From a virus, in IMG/VR virus record IMGVR_UViG_3300032291_000769, positions 1 through 34,539 of that record: a stretch of DNA of 34,539 nucleotides, one strand, 5' to 3'. The stretch's first letter is position 1. Every line of letters begins with the position of its first letter. Positions 1 through 8,099 of this stretch are shown here, in pieces. The notes beneath the pieces were generated by a model. It ran no database searches. It saw only the letters and a program-made list of their open reading frames with translations, and was not told where the DNA came from. The position numbers and the translations under genes were made by a program.

Positions 1-123
1 CCGGCTAGCTACATCCCATTTGCTGACTTTCCCTGCGACCCAGAGCCACACACCAGCCCACTTGAGGCAATGTCAATTTTTGACATCACCCGCGACTTGC
101 AAGAGATCAAGTCGGAAATACTC
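1..123. repeat. Terminal direct repeat (left copy), contig circularisation overlap
   Basis: Bases 1-123 are identical to 34417-34539. The reading frame of the portal gene runs through the right copy and continues in the same frame from the left copy, so the two are the same locus read twice. This is the signature of a circular assembly graph, from a circularly permuted or circular genome. It is much less likely to be a physical terminal repeat, because the copies sit inside an essential gene. The unique genome length is 34,416 bp. Confidence 0.93.
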
Positions 124-1176
124 CGCAACACGCTGGACAGCTTGGCCCAGTCCATTCACCCACGCACGGCAGTGGTCGAGGGTCAGGTCAACATCGATGA
201 TGTATTGAACAACGAAACCGGCGCCATCATTCGGATGCGTGCGCCTGGCATGGTCCAACCCTTGACGACCCCATTTGTGGGTCAGGCCGCATTCCCGATG
301 ATGGAATACATGGACCAGATTAAGGAAGACCGGACCGGCATGAGCAAGGCATCCATGGGTCTGAACGCTGACGCATTGCAATCAAGCACCAAGGCAGCTG
401 TGAATGCAACGATATCAGCCAGCCAAGGCCGCATTGAGTTGACAGCACGCATTCTGGCCGAGGGCATGAAAAAGCTCTTCAAGGGCATTTTGTTCTTGGC
501 CACAACGCACCAGGACAAAGCACGCATGGTGCGTATGCGCAATGAGTGGGTGTCCATCGACCCAAGGTTTTGGGATTCGAGTATGGATGCCAACATCAAC
601 ATTGCCCTTGGCAATGGCGACACGAATGAGAAGCTCCAATCCCTGATGATGATCATGGCCAAGCAAGAGCAAATCTTGCAGCAGCTTGGCCCAACCAACC
701 CATTGGTTACGCCGCAGCAGTTCAGCAATACCCTGCGAAAAATCGTAGAGCTGTCTGGCTTTAAAGATTCAACGAGCTTTTTTCAAGACATCCCTGCTGA
801 CTACCAGCCACCAGCGCCACAGCAAAAACTTTCTCCAGAGGAGGTTTTGGCTCAAGTGCAGGCCGAGTCCATCAAGGCCGATATCCAAAAGAAAGCAGCC
901 GAGCTAGAACTAAAGCGCCAGCAAATGCTTTTGGATGATGATTTGGCCCGTGACAAGATGGCCCAAGACATGTATCTAAAAAAGTACGAAATTGAGTTAA
1001 AGTACAAATCACAGATCAGTACTGCTGAAATTGATGCAGCACAAAGTATTGATCGTGAAGCAATGCGTCAACAGGCATTGTTGGCCCAGCAGCAAGCAGC
1101 GCAGTTAATGCAGCAAGCGCAGCCACCAATGCCCGAGATGGCGCCCCCATCAACCTTTCAAGGAATGGCACAGTAA
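1..1176 (+). CDS. Portal protein, C-terminal part (5' partial; rest at 33379-34539)
   Basis: This is the distal 391 residues of a portal of about 737 aa whose first 346 codons are at 33379-34416. The portal forms the dodecameric ring at the capsid vertex through which DNA is packaged and ejected. The open frame runs from base 1 without a start (PASYIPFADFP...), and joins the right-end fragment exactly in frame. The length is close to the P22 portal (725 aa). The C-terminal 120 residues are Gln/Ala/Met-rich and probably helical, as in the P22-type barrel, and end in a Pro/Met-rich tail. The stop TAA abuts the GTG start of the next gene. Family assignment is from overall sequence character and position between terminase and scaffold. 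Confidence 0.88.
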   Translation, partial: PASYIPFADFPCDPEPHTSPLEAMSIFDITRDLQEIKSEILRNTLDSLAQSIHPRTAVVEGQVNIDDVLNNETGAIIRMRAPGMVQPLTTPFVGQAAFPMMEYMDQIKEDRTGMSKASMGLNADALQSSTKAAVNATISASQGRIELTARILAEGMKKLFKGILFLATTHQDKARMVRMRNEWVSIDPRFWDSSMDANINIALGNGDTNEKLQSLMMIMAKQEQILQQLGPTNPLVTPQQFSNTLRKIVELSGFKDSTSFFQDIPADYQPPAPQQKLSPEEVLAQVQAESIKADIQKKAAELELKRQQMLLDDDLARDKMAQDMYLKKYEIELKYKSQISTAEIDAAQSIDREAMRQQALLAQQQAAQLMQQAQPPMPEMAPPSTFQGMAQ

Positions 1177-1440
1177 GTGACAAACGAAGACCAGGTAAAC
1201 AAGGGCCGAAAGGCCAAGCAGCTACTTGAGGATGAAACCCTCAACACTGCAATTGCGAAATTAGAAAACGACCAACTTTGGCTATTTAGATCATCTAAAC
1301 CCGAAGAGTCTGTGAAGCGCGAAACAGCGTGGTGCATGTTGCAGGCCATTGATGGGTTGCGGCAAGAGTTGATCAGAGTTATGGACAACGGGAAAATTGC
1401 ACAGAACGCTATCGTCAAATCACAGAAAACACTAATTTAA
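1177..1440 (+). CDS. Small conserved-type head protein between portal and scaffold, unknown function
   Basis: An 87-aa protein starting with GTG directly after the portal stop (TAA GTG), so probably translated by coupling. It is highly charged and mostly helical by eye, with an early Lys/Glu-rich helix and a central segment (LENDQLWLFRSS) followed by a second helix (ETAWCMLQAIDGLRQEL). There are no membrane segments and no metal motif. Its place between portal and scaffold suggests a role in head assembly, but no family can be named. Confidence 0.7.
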   Translation: MTNEDQVNKGRKAKQLLEDETLNTAIAKLENDQLWLFRSSKPEESVKRETAWCMLQAIDGLRQELIRVMDNGKIAQNAIVKSQKTLI

Positions 1441-1449
1441 GAAAATACT

Positions 1450-2430
1450 ATGGCAGAAATACAAGCAATGAATATGGTCGATGCGACCAGTGCTATCTCG
1501 GCAATGTTGGCCCCTGATGAAGGACAAGCAGAACGTGACGAGACGCAGCCAGCCGAAGAGTCCCAAGAGGACTTAGAGGCAGCGGCTTCTGAGGAGGATG
1601 AGTCTGGTGTGGAAGACGCGCCAGACGAAGAGACTTCAGAGGAACAGTCCGAGGAAGAGGAAGAGCAAGAGGGGCAAGAACAGCCACAGACTTTCACTGT
1701 CAAAGTAGACGGCAAGGAAGTTACTGTCACGCTGGACGAACTTCAGAAAGGCTACTCCAGGACTCAGGACTACACCCGTAAAACGCAGCAGATTGCCGAA
1801 GTGCGAAAGCAAGTCGAGCATGAAACGCAGGCAGTACGGGCCGAGCGTGAGCAGTACGCTCAATTGTTGGGAGCATTGCAAGCCCAACTTCAGTCTTCAG
1901 AGCCTCAAGTTGATTTGGAGCGCCTCTATCACGAGGACCCAATTGAATGGGTAAGGCAAAAGGAAGTCATGCGCGAAAGACAAGAGAAGCTCGGTGCTAT
2001 TCAATTTGAACAGCAGCGACTGGCTCAAGTCTCTCAGTATGAGCAGCAGCGTGCTATGGAGGCCCAACTTGCCAGCCAGCAAGAAGCCTTGTTAGCAGCT
2101 TTGCCAGATTGGAAAGACCCCAAGAAGGCAAAGGCCGAAAAGGCGCTGGTGATTGAGTCTGCGAAGGCAGCAGGCTTTTCCGATGAAGACTTGAAGAGTG
2201 TTTACGACCACCGGCTGGTTTTGTTGCTGCGTAAAGCGGCAATGTTTGACCAAATGGTAAGTAAACGCCAAGGCATTAAGCCTGTGGTGAACAATGGCCC
2301 ACGACCAGCCAAGCCTGGTGCAGCTGGTCGGGTTTCGACAACAACTGAAAGTACACGCGCAAAGCAGCGTCTTGCAAAAACCGGTCGCATCGATGATGCG
2401 GCATCTGCAATTGAACTTTTATTAAAGTGA
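1450..2430 (+). CDS. Scaffolding protein
   Basis: A 326-aa protein immediately upstream of the capsid gene, the usual scaffold position. Residues about 22-78 are extremely acidic, with runs of Glu/Asp. A short globular stretch follows (TFTVKVDGKEVTVTLDELQKGY). Residues about 115-215 are Gln/Glu/Arg-rich and look like a long coiled coil, and the last 40 residues are basic and helical (TRAKQRLAKTGRIDDAASAI). Coiled-coil core plus C-terminal basic helix is the classic scaffold architecture. It would direct procapsid assembly and leave or be degraded before DNA entry. The acidic N-terminal block may mimic DNA charge inside the procapsid (inference). Confidence 0.82.
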   Translation: MAEIQAMNMVDATSAISAMLAPDEGQAERDETQPAEESQEDLEAAASEEDESGVEDAPDEETSEEQSEEEEEQEGQEQPQTFTVKVDGKEVTVTLDELQKGYSRTQDYTRKTQQIAEVRKQVEHETQAVRAEREQYAQLLGALQAQLQSSEPQVDLERLYHEDPIEWVRQKEVMRERQEKLGAIQFEQQRLAQVSQYEQQRAMEAQLASQQEALLAALPDWKDPKKAKAEKALVIESAKAAGFSDEDLKSVYDHRLVLLLRKAAMFDQMVSKRQGIKPVVNNGPRPAKPGAAGRVSTTTESTRAKQRLAKTGRIDDAASAIELLLK

Positions 2431-2437
2431 GAAAATT

Positions 2438-3400
2438 ATGGCTATCGTAAGTAACACATTCTTGACCTATTCGGCCAAGGGTATCCGCGAAGACTTGAGC
2501 AATGTGATCACAAACATTGCACCCGAAGAAACCCCTTACATGAGCAACATTGGACGCGAGAATGTGTCCAACAGCTTGTTTGAGTGGCAAACCGACACAT
2601 TGGCCGCAGCCGCTGCCAATGCACAGCTTGAGGGTGACGATGTCGCTTCTTTTGACGCTGTGACTGCTACTGTGCGTTTGCAAAACTACGCGCAGATTTC
2701 ACGCAAGACAATCATCTTGTCAGCTACTGAAGAAGTGGTTAACAAAGCTGGTCGTCGCAGCGAATTGGCTTACCAAATCGCAAAGCGTGGCTCTGAGTTG
2801 AAGCGCGACCAAGAATTCGTCCTGTTGAACGGCGGTATCGCTGTGGCTGGTGATTCTACAACTGCCCGCGTGACTGCTTCTTTGGGTGCGTTTGTTAAGA
2901 CAAACACAGACAAAGGCTCCAGCGGTGCTGATCCATCTTACACAACGCTGCCAAACAGCGCCCGTACAGATGGCACAGTGCGCACATTCACTGAAACCAT
3001 TCTCAAGAATGTGATTCAGAAAGTGTGGACTTCTGGTGGTACACCTAAGATTTTGATGTGCGGTCCTGTTAACAAACAGCGCGTATCAGGTTTCTCTGGT
3101 ATCGCTTCCAGCCGTTTCAACATTGATGGTGGTGCAAAGCCTGCGACATTGGTCGGCGCCGTTGACATCTACGTTTCCGATTTCGGCAATGTCCAAGTTA
3201 TTGCGAATCGCTTCCAGCGTGAGCGCGATGCATGGGTGATCGATCCTGACTACGCCAAGATGACTGTGCTGCGTCCTTACCAGCAAGTCGAATTGGCCAA
3301 GACTGGTGACGCTGAAAAGCGCATGCTGATCGTTGAGTGGGGTCATAAAGTGTTGGCTGAAAACGCCCACGGCTTGGCCGCTGACTTGATTACTTCTTAA
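2438..3400 (+). CDS. Major capsid protein, SU10-like (DUF5309 type)
   Basis: A 320-aa protein with the start typical of this family (FLTYSAKGIREDLSNVITNI, then APEETPYMSNIG), where a short N-terminal arm precedes an HK97-like fold. The family is annotated as SU10 major capsid protein or DUF5309. It forms the icosahedral shell. The start ATG is 7 nt after the scaffold stop, with a purine-rich GTGAGAAAA as weak ribosome site. Codon choice is regular and the gene is directly followed by a strong intrinsic terminator, consistent with very high expression. The SU10-like adaptor downstream supports the assignment. Confidence 0.9.
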   Translation: MAIVSNTFLTYSAKGIREDLSNVITNIAPEETPYMSNIGRENVSNSLFEWQTDTLAAAAANAQLEGDDVASFDAVTATVRLQNYAQISRKTIILSATEEVVNKAGRRSELAYQIAKRGSELKRDQEFVLLNGGIAVAGDSTTARVTASLGAFVKTNTDKGSSGADPSYTTLPNSARTDGTVRTFTETILKNVIQKVWTSGGTPKILMCGPVNKQRVSGFSGIASSRFNIDGGAKPATLVGAVDIYVSDFGNVQVIANRFQRERDAWVIDPDYAKMTVLRPYQQVELAKTGDAEKRMLIVEWGHKVLAENAHGLAADLITS

Positions 3401-3412
3401 TCAAAGCAAAGG

Positions 3413-3442
3413 AAAGGGCCAGAGAAATCTGGCTCTTTTTTT
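3413..3442 (+). terminator. Intrinsic terminator after the capsid gene
   Basis: GCCAGA (3418-3423), loop GAAA, TCTGGC (3428-3433), extended outward by G-U, G-C and A-T pairs to 3413, followed by seven T at 3436-3442. The GNRA-type tetraloop and long U-tract make this a strong Rho-independent terminator. The next gene starts only 3 nt after the T-tract, so the terminator probably acts as an attenuator. It would limit transcription of the minor head and tail genes relative to the capsid gene. Confidence 0.9.
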
Positions 3443-3445
3443 AAC

Positions 3446-3763
3446 ATGATTCACAAAAGACTTTTAAACGAAAACAAAGATCAAGGTATCAAACGCTACT
3501 GGCATGAAAATCCAGAAACTGGCGATGTGACCATTGAGACTGAGCAAGATGTGACAGCTGTCATTGAGGCCAACAAGGCCATCTATAACGCAACTGATGC
3601 GAAAGCCAACTGGAATGGTGAGTGGCATTTGGTGGCATCTATTCCCGAATCCCTTTACTACAAGATGAAGGCCGAGGGCAAGATCGATGACCAAGAGTAC
3701 ATGAAACGCTGGCTCAACGACTCCGATAACCAATTCTTTAGGACACGACCTGGACAAGTATGA
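3446..3763 (+). CDS. Conserved-type phage protein after capsid, unknown function
   Basis: A 105-aa soluble protein. The N-terminal part looks like small beta strands (GIKRYWHENPETGDVTIETEQD). The C-terminal part has a pattern I associate with proteins near phage capsid genes (KMKAEGKIDDQEYMKRWLND, then FRTRPG). It has no membrane segment and no recognisable catalytic motif. The ATG lies 3 nt after the U-tract of the capsid terminator, leaving no good Shine-Dalgarno site apart from GGCTC within the hairpin. Read-through RNA would have to unfold the hairpin to allow initiation. Its stop overlaps the next start (ATGA). A head-completion or assembly role is only positional inference. Confidence 0.78.
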   Translation: MIHKRLLNENKDQGIKRYWHENPETGDVTIETEQDVTAVIEANKAIYNATDAKANWNGEWHLVASIPESLYYKMKAEGKIDDQEYMKRWLNDSDNQFFRTRPGQV

Positions 3764-4413
3764 GTAATTACATTGCAGTCTGCACCCCTGCCCGTGATCA
3801 GGTCCACACCAACTACACCTACTGCATGGTGAACATGGTGGCCTATCACACACTCAACACCACAGACGCAATCAGTCTGAAATTGATGCAAGGCACAATC
3901 ATCCAAAACCAAAGGGCTGACCTTTGCTTGGATGCCATGAGAGAGGGCTGCACCCACATTCTCTTTATCGACTCGGACATGACATTCCCCCAAGACATGG
4001 TCGGCAAGTTGCTGGCCCATGACAAGCATATTGTCGCTGCCAACTGTGCCAGGCGCAGAATGCCAACTGGACCAACTGCCCAAAACTATGATGAAAATGG
4101 CAAGCGCCAGCCCGTCTACACCATGCCAGAATCTACTGGTTTGGAAGAGGTGGGGAGCATTGGCACTGGCATAATGCTGATCAAGCGCGAGGTGTTTGAG
4201 GGCATGAGTGAGCCATGGTTTGATATGCCGTGGCAGACCACTAGGGGCTACATGGGTGAGGATGTGTTCTTTTGTAAGAAAGCTCAAGAGCTGGGTTACA
4301 AGGTCTACATCGACCATGATGTCTCAAAGGAAATTGGCCACATTGGCACATTTGAGTTTCGCCATGAACACACTTGGATTGTGAAAGAAGAGATGGAAAA
4401 AGAGGCCCAATAA
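3760..4413 (+). CDS. Glycosyltransferase, GT-A fold (family 2-like)
   Basis: A 217-aa protein. The N-terminal Rossmann-like strand (YIAVCTPARDQV) is followed by QNQRADLCLDAM and then HILFIDSDMTFPQDMV. In this last stretch Asp71-Ser-Asp73 is the DXD motif that binds metal and nucleotide sugar in GT-A enzymes. A second acidic pair in GYMGEDVFFCKKAQELG matches the acceptor and catalytic-base segment of GT2 proteins. It overlaps its neighbours on both sides (ATGA, TAATG), so it is translated with the head genes. It may glycosylate a virion protein or a host surface sugar. The substrate cannot be told from the sequence. Confidence 0.83.
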   Translation: MSNYIAVCTPARDQVHTNYTYCMVNMVAYHTLNTTDAISLKLMQGTIIQNQRADLCLDAMREGCTHILFIDSDMTFPQDMVGKLLAHDKHIVAANCARRRMPTGPTAQNYDENGKRQPVYTMPESTGLEEVGSIGTGIMLIKREVFEGMSEPWFDMPWQTTRGYMGEDVFFCKKAQELGYKVYIDHDVSKEIGHIGTFEFRHEHTWIVKEEMEKEAQ

Positions 4414-5036
4414 TGGCACTGACAACCTATACAGAGCTGAAGACATCCATTGGTGACTGGCTTAACCGGTCGGACCTGACTTCTGTCATTCCTGACTTTA
4501 TCTCTCTGGCCGAGGCGCAAGTGGAGCGAACACTGCGCACCAGGCAGATGATTGTCAGGGCCAATGCTTATTTTGACGCGCAGTATGGCGCCGTGCCTGA
4601 TGACTTCTTAGAGACAAAATCCCTAAAGCTCACCAGCACAAATCCCCAGACCCCATTACAGTTTTTGAGCATCGATGCCTTGGACAACGAGGCTGCCAAT
4701 TACACGGCCAGCGCCAAGCCTAAATTTTTTGGTGTGGTCGGTGGCCAGTTTAGATTGGTCCCAACACCAGACAGTAACTACACCACCGAGCTGACCTACT
4801 ATGCCAAGTTGACAAAGTTATCAAGCAGTGTGGCCAGCAACTGGCTTTTGGCATCAAACCCCGACATTTATCTGTATGGAGCGCTTCTGCAAGCTGCGCC
4901 ATACTTGCAAGATGATGCGAGAATACAGACATGGGCAACGCTGTATGAGCGTGCCTTGAATGATTCACAAACTGCCGATGATCGCGGTGCGTCCTCTGGT
5001 GGGGCACTGCTAACCCGTGCAAAGACTTTTGGATAA
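4413..5036 (+). CDS. Head-tail adaptor protein (SU10/P22 gp4-like)
   Basis: A 207-aa protein. It opens with MALTTYTELKTSIGDWLNRS, then PDFISLAEAQVERTLRTRQM, a start characteristic of podovirus adaptor proteins, with a helical N-terminal domain that docks beneath the portal. The middle and C-terminal parts are mixed strands and helices rich in aromatic residues (YLYGALLQAAPYL). I chose the ATG at 4413, which overlaps the preceding stop as TAATG. An in-frame upstream start at 4374 would lie inside the glycosyltransferase gene and add 13 atypical residues. The protein would extend the portal ring to hold the nozzle. Confidence 0.85.
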   Translation: MALTTYTELKTSIGDWLNRSDLTSVIPDFISLAEAQVERTLRTRQMIVRANAYFDAQYGAVPDDFLETKSLKLTSTNPQTPLQFLSIDALDNEAANYTASAKPKFFGVVGGQFRLVPTPDSNYTTELTYYAKLTKLSSSVASNWLLASNPDIYLYGALLQAAPYLQDDARIQTWATLYERALNDSQTADDRGASSGGALLTRAKTFG

Positions 5037-5039
5037 GAC

Positions 5040-5228
5040 ATGATCATTGCAACGACAAAAGGCGACATGGATGATTCTTTGCTTGAAAAGCGCGAAGGGT
5101 CAACCGACAACGATACCGAGACAACAAGCTGGGTAGAGTATTGGCTGGAAGGCGAGCTGGTGCATCGATCTGTTCACATGGCGCTCAAGCGCAGTGTTTT
5201 TGCTGATGGAATCAGTCAACAAATTTAA
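5040..5228 (+). CDS. Small protein of unknown function
   Basis: A 62-aa acidic protein (IIATTKGDMDDSLLEKREGS, then WVEYWLEGELVHRSVHMAL). It starts 3 nt after the adaptor stop and is followed after 10 nt by a structural gene. The content alternates short strands and one helix, with no membrane segment. It sits in the head-tail connector block with conserved spacing, so it is probably real, but I do not recognise a family. Confidence 0.65.
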   Translation: MIIATTKGDMDDSLLEKREGSTDNDTETTSWVEYWLEGELVHRSVHMALKRSVFADGISQQI

Positions 5229-5238
5229 GGAATAAATC

Positions 5239-5694
5239 ATGGCGAATACGCAAGCAATGTGCACAAGTTTTAAGGGTGAACTGTTAGTGGGTCATCACAA
5301 TTTTGGTACTGGTGTTGTACGCGCTGCCACTACAGCAGACACTTTTAAGGCTGCCTTGTATTTGGCCAGCGCCACAGTCAATGCTGCTACTACAGCTTAC
5401 AGCGCAACAAATGAAGTGTCAGGCACTGGCTACACTGCTGGCGGCGTGACAGTGACATTTGGCACTGCGCCAAGCACCAGCGGTACGACAGCGTTTGTGA
5501 CCCCCAGCGCCAGCATCACTTACTCTTCTGTCACGCTGTCAACAGCGTTTGATGCAGTCCTGATCTATAACAGCACGCAAAGCAACAAGGCTGTCAGTGT
5601 CCACACATTTGGATCACAGACAGTCACGGCTGGCACATTCACATTGACCATGCCGACCAATGATGCAAGCACCGGCCTGATTCGGCTGGCTTAA
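5239..5694 (+). CDS. Virion structural protein, beta-rich (decoration or minor tail candidate)
   Basis: A 151-aa protein preceded by AAGGAATAAATC, a good ribosome site. It is rich in Thr, Ser, Ala and Val and low in charge, with alternating strand patterns (GYTAGGVTVTFGTAPSTSG, ITYSSVTLSTAFDAVLIYN) and a C-terminal strand region. Such composition is typical of beta-sandwich virion proteins. Its place between the adaptor and the fibre genes fits a capsid decoration protein or a tail-associated structural subunit. No specific family is claimed. Confidence 0.68.
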   Translation: MANTQAMCTSFKGELLVGHHNFGTGVVRAATTADTFKAALYLASATVNAATTAYSATNEVSGTGYTAGGVTVTFGTAPSTSGTTAFVTPSASITYSSVTLSTAFDAVLIYNSTQSNKAVSVHTFGSQTVTAGTFTLTMPTNDASTGLIRLA

Positions 5695-5709
5695 TCAAGG
5701 AGCAGCGGC

Positions 5710-6531
5710 ATGGCTGCTTATGGGACGGGGCTATACGGCAGGGGCAATTATGGAATTGGCCTTGTCGTGGCCAATGGGAATGCTGCAACCAGTGCTATTG
5801 GGAATTTACTGGCCAGCAGCTCTGTCCAAGAGGACGGGACAATTGCCACTGGCAATGTAGGCACAGTCGCAACATCCAGAACTAAGGCTATTACAGGAAA
5901 CGCATCAACTTTATCTGTTGGTAGCGTTTTGGCTTTAATCACAATTGAAGAAAATGGAAATGCATCAACTTTATCTGTTGGTAGCGTTTCAACATCCAGA
6001 ACTATTCAAGAGGATGGAAATGCATCAACTTTAGAAGTTGGTAGTGTTTTATCATCCAGATCAATCCAAGAAGACGGGACAATTGCCACCGGTAATGTTG
6101 GTACTGTTGTTCAGTCTATTGCCGTTGATTTATTAGGAAATGCGTCCACAGCTGCTGTTGACACTCTGGGCCTGACCAGGACAACGGCGGTCACAGGCAA
6201 TAGCGCAACTGGTGATGTCGGCACATTGAGCGCCGAGGTTATATCGTTCCAAGACATTACCGGCAACGGCGCCACGGCAGCTGTTGGAAGTGTTGCCAAT
6301 GTCATATCAGTGGAAATGATTGGTAATGCAGCCACTGGATCAGTCGGCCTCATGTTTGGTTTTGGCTGGGGTGCGATACCCGACTCGGCAGAAACCTATA
6401 CGGCAATCAGTGACTCGCCAGAGACATGGACTGTGCTTGGCGATACGGCAGAAACTTACACGGCGATCAGCGACACATCAGAAACTTGGACCACAATCGT
6501 TGATAATTCAGAGACTTGGACACCAGTCTAA
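5710..6531 (+). CDS. Tandem-repeat virion protein (fibre or spike candidate)
   Basis: A 273-aa protein with AAGGAG upstream. After a Gly/Tyr-rich start (YGTGLYGRGNYGIG) it consists of about ten imperfect repeats of about 20 residues, with core NASTLxVGSV and EDG or ITG turns, spanning residues about 20-215. The C-terminal 55 residues form a second repeat of about 9-10 residues (D-[ST]-x-ET-[YW]-T). This regular Gly/Ala/Ser/Val-rich pattern suggests a beta-solenoid or trimeric fibre shaft. It stands just before the S74 fibre gene, so it may be part of the host-recognition apparatus. Confidence 0.68.
   Translation: MAAYGTGLYGRGNYGIGLVVANGNAATSAIGNLLASSSVQEDGTIATGNVGTVATSRTKAITGNASTLSVGSVLALITIEENGNASTLSVGSVSTSRTIQEDGNASTLEVGSVLSSRSIQEDGTIATGNVGTVVQSIAVDLLGNASTAAVDTLGLTRTTAVTGNSATGDVGTLSAEVISFQDITGNGATAAVGSVANVISVEMIGNAATGSVGLMFGFGWGAIPDSAETYTAISDSPETWTVLGDTAETYTAISDTSETWTTIVDNSETWTPV
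5896..6105 (+). repeat. 60-bp DNA direct repeats inside the repeat-protein gene
   Basis: Nearly identical 60-bp units follow each other here. A block reading GCATCAACTTTATCTGTTGG occurs twice and is followed in the third unit by a variant (ACTTTAGAAGTTGG). A flanking unit (GACGGGACAATTGCCAC) at about 5834 recurs near 6075. The high DNA identity compared with the outer, diverged protein repeats suggests recent duplication, so unit number may vary between relatives. Confidence 0.75.
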
Positions 6532-6543
6532 AAGGAGCAGAAA

Positions 6544-7635
6544 ATGGCAGATTCAACCACCACAAACCTATTACTTACCAAACCAGAAGTTGGTGCGTCT
6601 ACCGACACCTGGGGAACTAAGATCAATACTGACTTAGACACACTTGATGCAATCTTTGCAGCTGCCGGAACTGGCACAAGTGTGGGCCTTAATGTTGGCT
6701 CTGGTAAGACTCTGAGTGTGGCGGGAACTGCTGTAATTAGCGGAACATTGACCGCAGCAGCAGGCTCTGCGGCTGCGCCAACAATCACAGCCACAGGCGA
6801 CACCAACACAGGCATTTTCTTCCCTGCGGCTGACACCATTGCTTTTGCTGAAGGTGGTGCGGAGGCTATGAGGATTTCATCGGCTGGCAATGTGGGTATT
6901 GGGACGACTTCGCCTTCTGACACATCTAGTTATGGGCGTGCTTTAGACATTCAGTCAAGCACAGGTGCGGCGATTTACTTGCGAGATTCTGATGGCCCTA
7001 CAACAGACTATGGTTTGGTTGCATACGACTCGGCTATTGATTCTTTAACACTTGGCTCAGTAACAGCCAGTACGGGAATTATGCGACTTATTGCCGCTGG
7101 CAATGAAGCCGCCCGTATAGACTCAAGCGGTAACTTGCTTGTGGGGAGTACTGGAAACGCCGCTACTGGCGGTTTGATGGCACTTCCAAACAGCAACAAC
7201 TCGTTGTTACGAATTGGCCATGTGACAGGTAGCGGAAACACTTCTTACTATCATCAGTTCTACTATGACGGAACGCTGATTGGAAGTATTTGGCAAAGCG
7301 GAACAACTGCCGTTGCTTATAACACTACTTCTGACTACCGCCTGAAAACAAACATTACACCGTTGTCTGGTGCTTTGGAAAAAGTCATGGCGCTAAAGCC
7401 TTCGCAATTTGATTGGATTGATGGTCGTCCAGACGATGGCTTTATTGCCCACGAGTTGCAAGCGGTTTTGCCAAATGTCGTTGGTGGTGAGAAAGACGCT
7501 GTGAATGCAGAAGGAAACCATGCTTACCAACAAGTGGACTACGCTCGAATTGTTACAACCCTCACAGCCGCCATCCAAGAACAACAAGCAATCATTGAAT
7601 CACTTAAAGCTCGTTTAGACGCTGCTAATCTGTAA
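6544..7635 (+). CDS. Tail fibre with C-terminal S74 autoproteolytic chaperone domain
   Basis: A 363-aa protein with a strong ribosome site (AAAAGGAGCAG). The N-terminus ([20 protein letters not shown], then [17 protein letters not shown]) is a common phage fibre attachment segment. A Gly/Ser/Thr-rich beta region follows, with [10 protein letters not shown]-type shaft motifs. Residues about 260-363 form the S74 intramolecular chaperone domain: Ser263 and Lys268 (SDYRLKTNI) are the predicted Ser-Lys dyad, and [12 protein letters not shown] is the conserved follow-up. The domain ends in a helix for trimerisation. Established knowledge: the domain trimerises the fibre and then cleaves itself off, here probably just before Ser263. 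Confidence 0.88.
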   Translation: MADSTTTNLLLTKPEVGASTDTWGTKINTDLDTLDAIFAAAGTGTSVGLNVGSGKTLSVAGTAVISGTLTAAAGSAAAPTITATGDTNTGIFFPAADTIAFAEGGAEAMRISSAGNVGIGTTSPSDTSSYGRALDIQSSTGAAIYLRDSDGPTTDYGLVAYDSAIDSLTLGSVTASTGIMRLIAAGNEAARIDSSGNLLVGSTGNAATGGLMALPNSNNSLLRIGHVTGSGNTSYYHQFYYDGTLIGSIWQSGTTAVAYNTTSDYRLKTNITPLSGALEKVMALKPSQFDWIDGRPDDGFIAHELQAVLPNVVGGEKDAVNAEGNHAYQQVDYARIVTTLTAAIQEQQAIIESLKARLDAANL

Positions 7636-7643
7636 GGACTAAC

Positions 7644-7931
7644 ATGACTACCACTTGGACAATATCTCAACTTGATCGTGAAGTCTCTAATGGCTTTGTA
7701 ACAACAGCACATTGGAGAGCAACAGCAGTAGATGGAGAACACACAGCCTCTATCTACGCAACAGTCTCATGGTCTAAAGGTACTCCTACCATTCCCTACG
7801 CAAACCTTACAGAAGCTACTGTATTGAATTGGGTGTGGGAATCAGTAGACAAGACAGCTACAGAGGCTGCTTTGGCGGCTCAGATTGCTTTGCTGAAGAA
7901 TCCTGTAAAAGCTACTGGTACACCTTGGTAA
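7644..7931 (+). CDS. DUF7936-like protein after the fibre gene
   Basis: A 95-aa protein with AAGGACTAAC upstream. The sequence (TTTWTISQLDREVSNGFVTT, then AHWRATAVDG) is of a type often found after phage fibre genes and annotated DUF7936. It starts with beta strands, has a central Pro-rich loop (KGTPTIPYANLTEATVLNWV) and a short helix with KTATEAALAAQIALLKNP. Position suggests a small fibre-associated or fibre-assembly protein. The family name is from memory and its biochemical role is unknown. Confidence 0.7.
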   Translation: MTTTWTISQLDREVSNGFVTTAHWRATAVDGEHTASIYATVSWSKGTPTIPYANLTEATVLNWVWESVDKTATEAALAAQIALLKNPVKATGTPW

Positions 7932-7937
7932 TAAATC

Positions 7938-8099
7938 ATGGACCCGACACAAGCACAGCTTAATGCCCATGTAGATGTTTGCACATTGCGTTATGAGATG
8001 CTGTGTGCCAGGATCAAGCGCCTAGAAAACATCATGCTGGGTGTCTCAGGAATTATGATCACCAGCATGGCCGGAATCATCTTTACGAGTCTAAAGTGA
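7938..8099 (+). CDS. Small membrane protein with coiled-coil N-terminus (XhlA-type topology)
   Basis: A 53-aa open frame with ATG at 7938 and stop TGA at 8097-8099. Residues 1-32 are hydrophilic and helical (QAQLNAHVDVCTLRYEML, then RIKRLEN). Residues 33-50 form one hydrophobic helix (IMLGVSGIMITSMAGIIF). This short cytosolic coil plus C-terminal membrane anchor resembles XhlA-type holin accessory proteins. It opens the lysis region and its stop overlaps the GTG of the next tiny gene, so it is likely part of the lysis operon. Function is inferred from topology and location only. Confidence 0.68.
   Translation: MDPTQAQLNAHVDVCTLRYEMLCARIKRLENIMLGVSGIMITSMAGIIFTSLK

Noticed and set aside
1-123. 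The 123-bp repeat as a physical terminal repeat (cos or T7-like DTR)
   Set aside because: Both copies lie inside the portal gene and join in frame, so an assembly overlap of a circular map is far more likely.
3658-4317. 219-aa minus-strand frame opposite the glycosyltransferase
   Set aside because: The plus strand has a DXD glycosyltransferase with coupled start and stop; the opposite frame shows only composition bias.
5896-6105. Regular repeats considered as a CRISPR array
   Set aside because: The repeats are in frame with a coding gene, have no unique spacers, and the period of 60 bp matches a 20-residue protein repeat.
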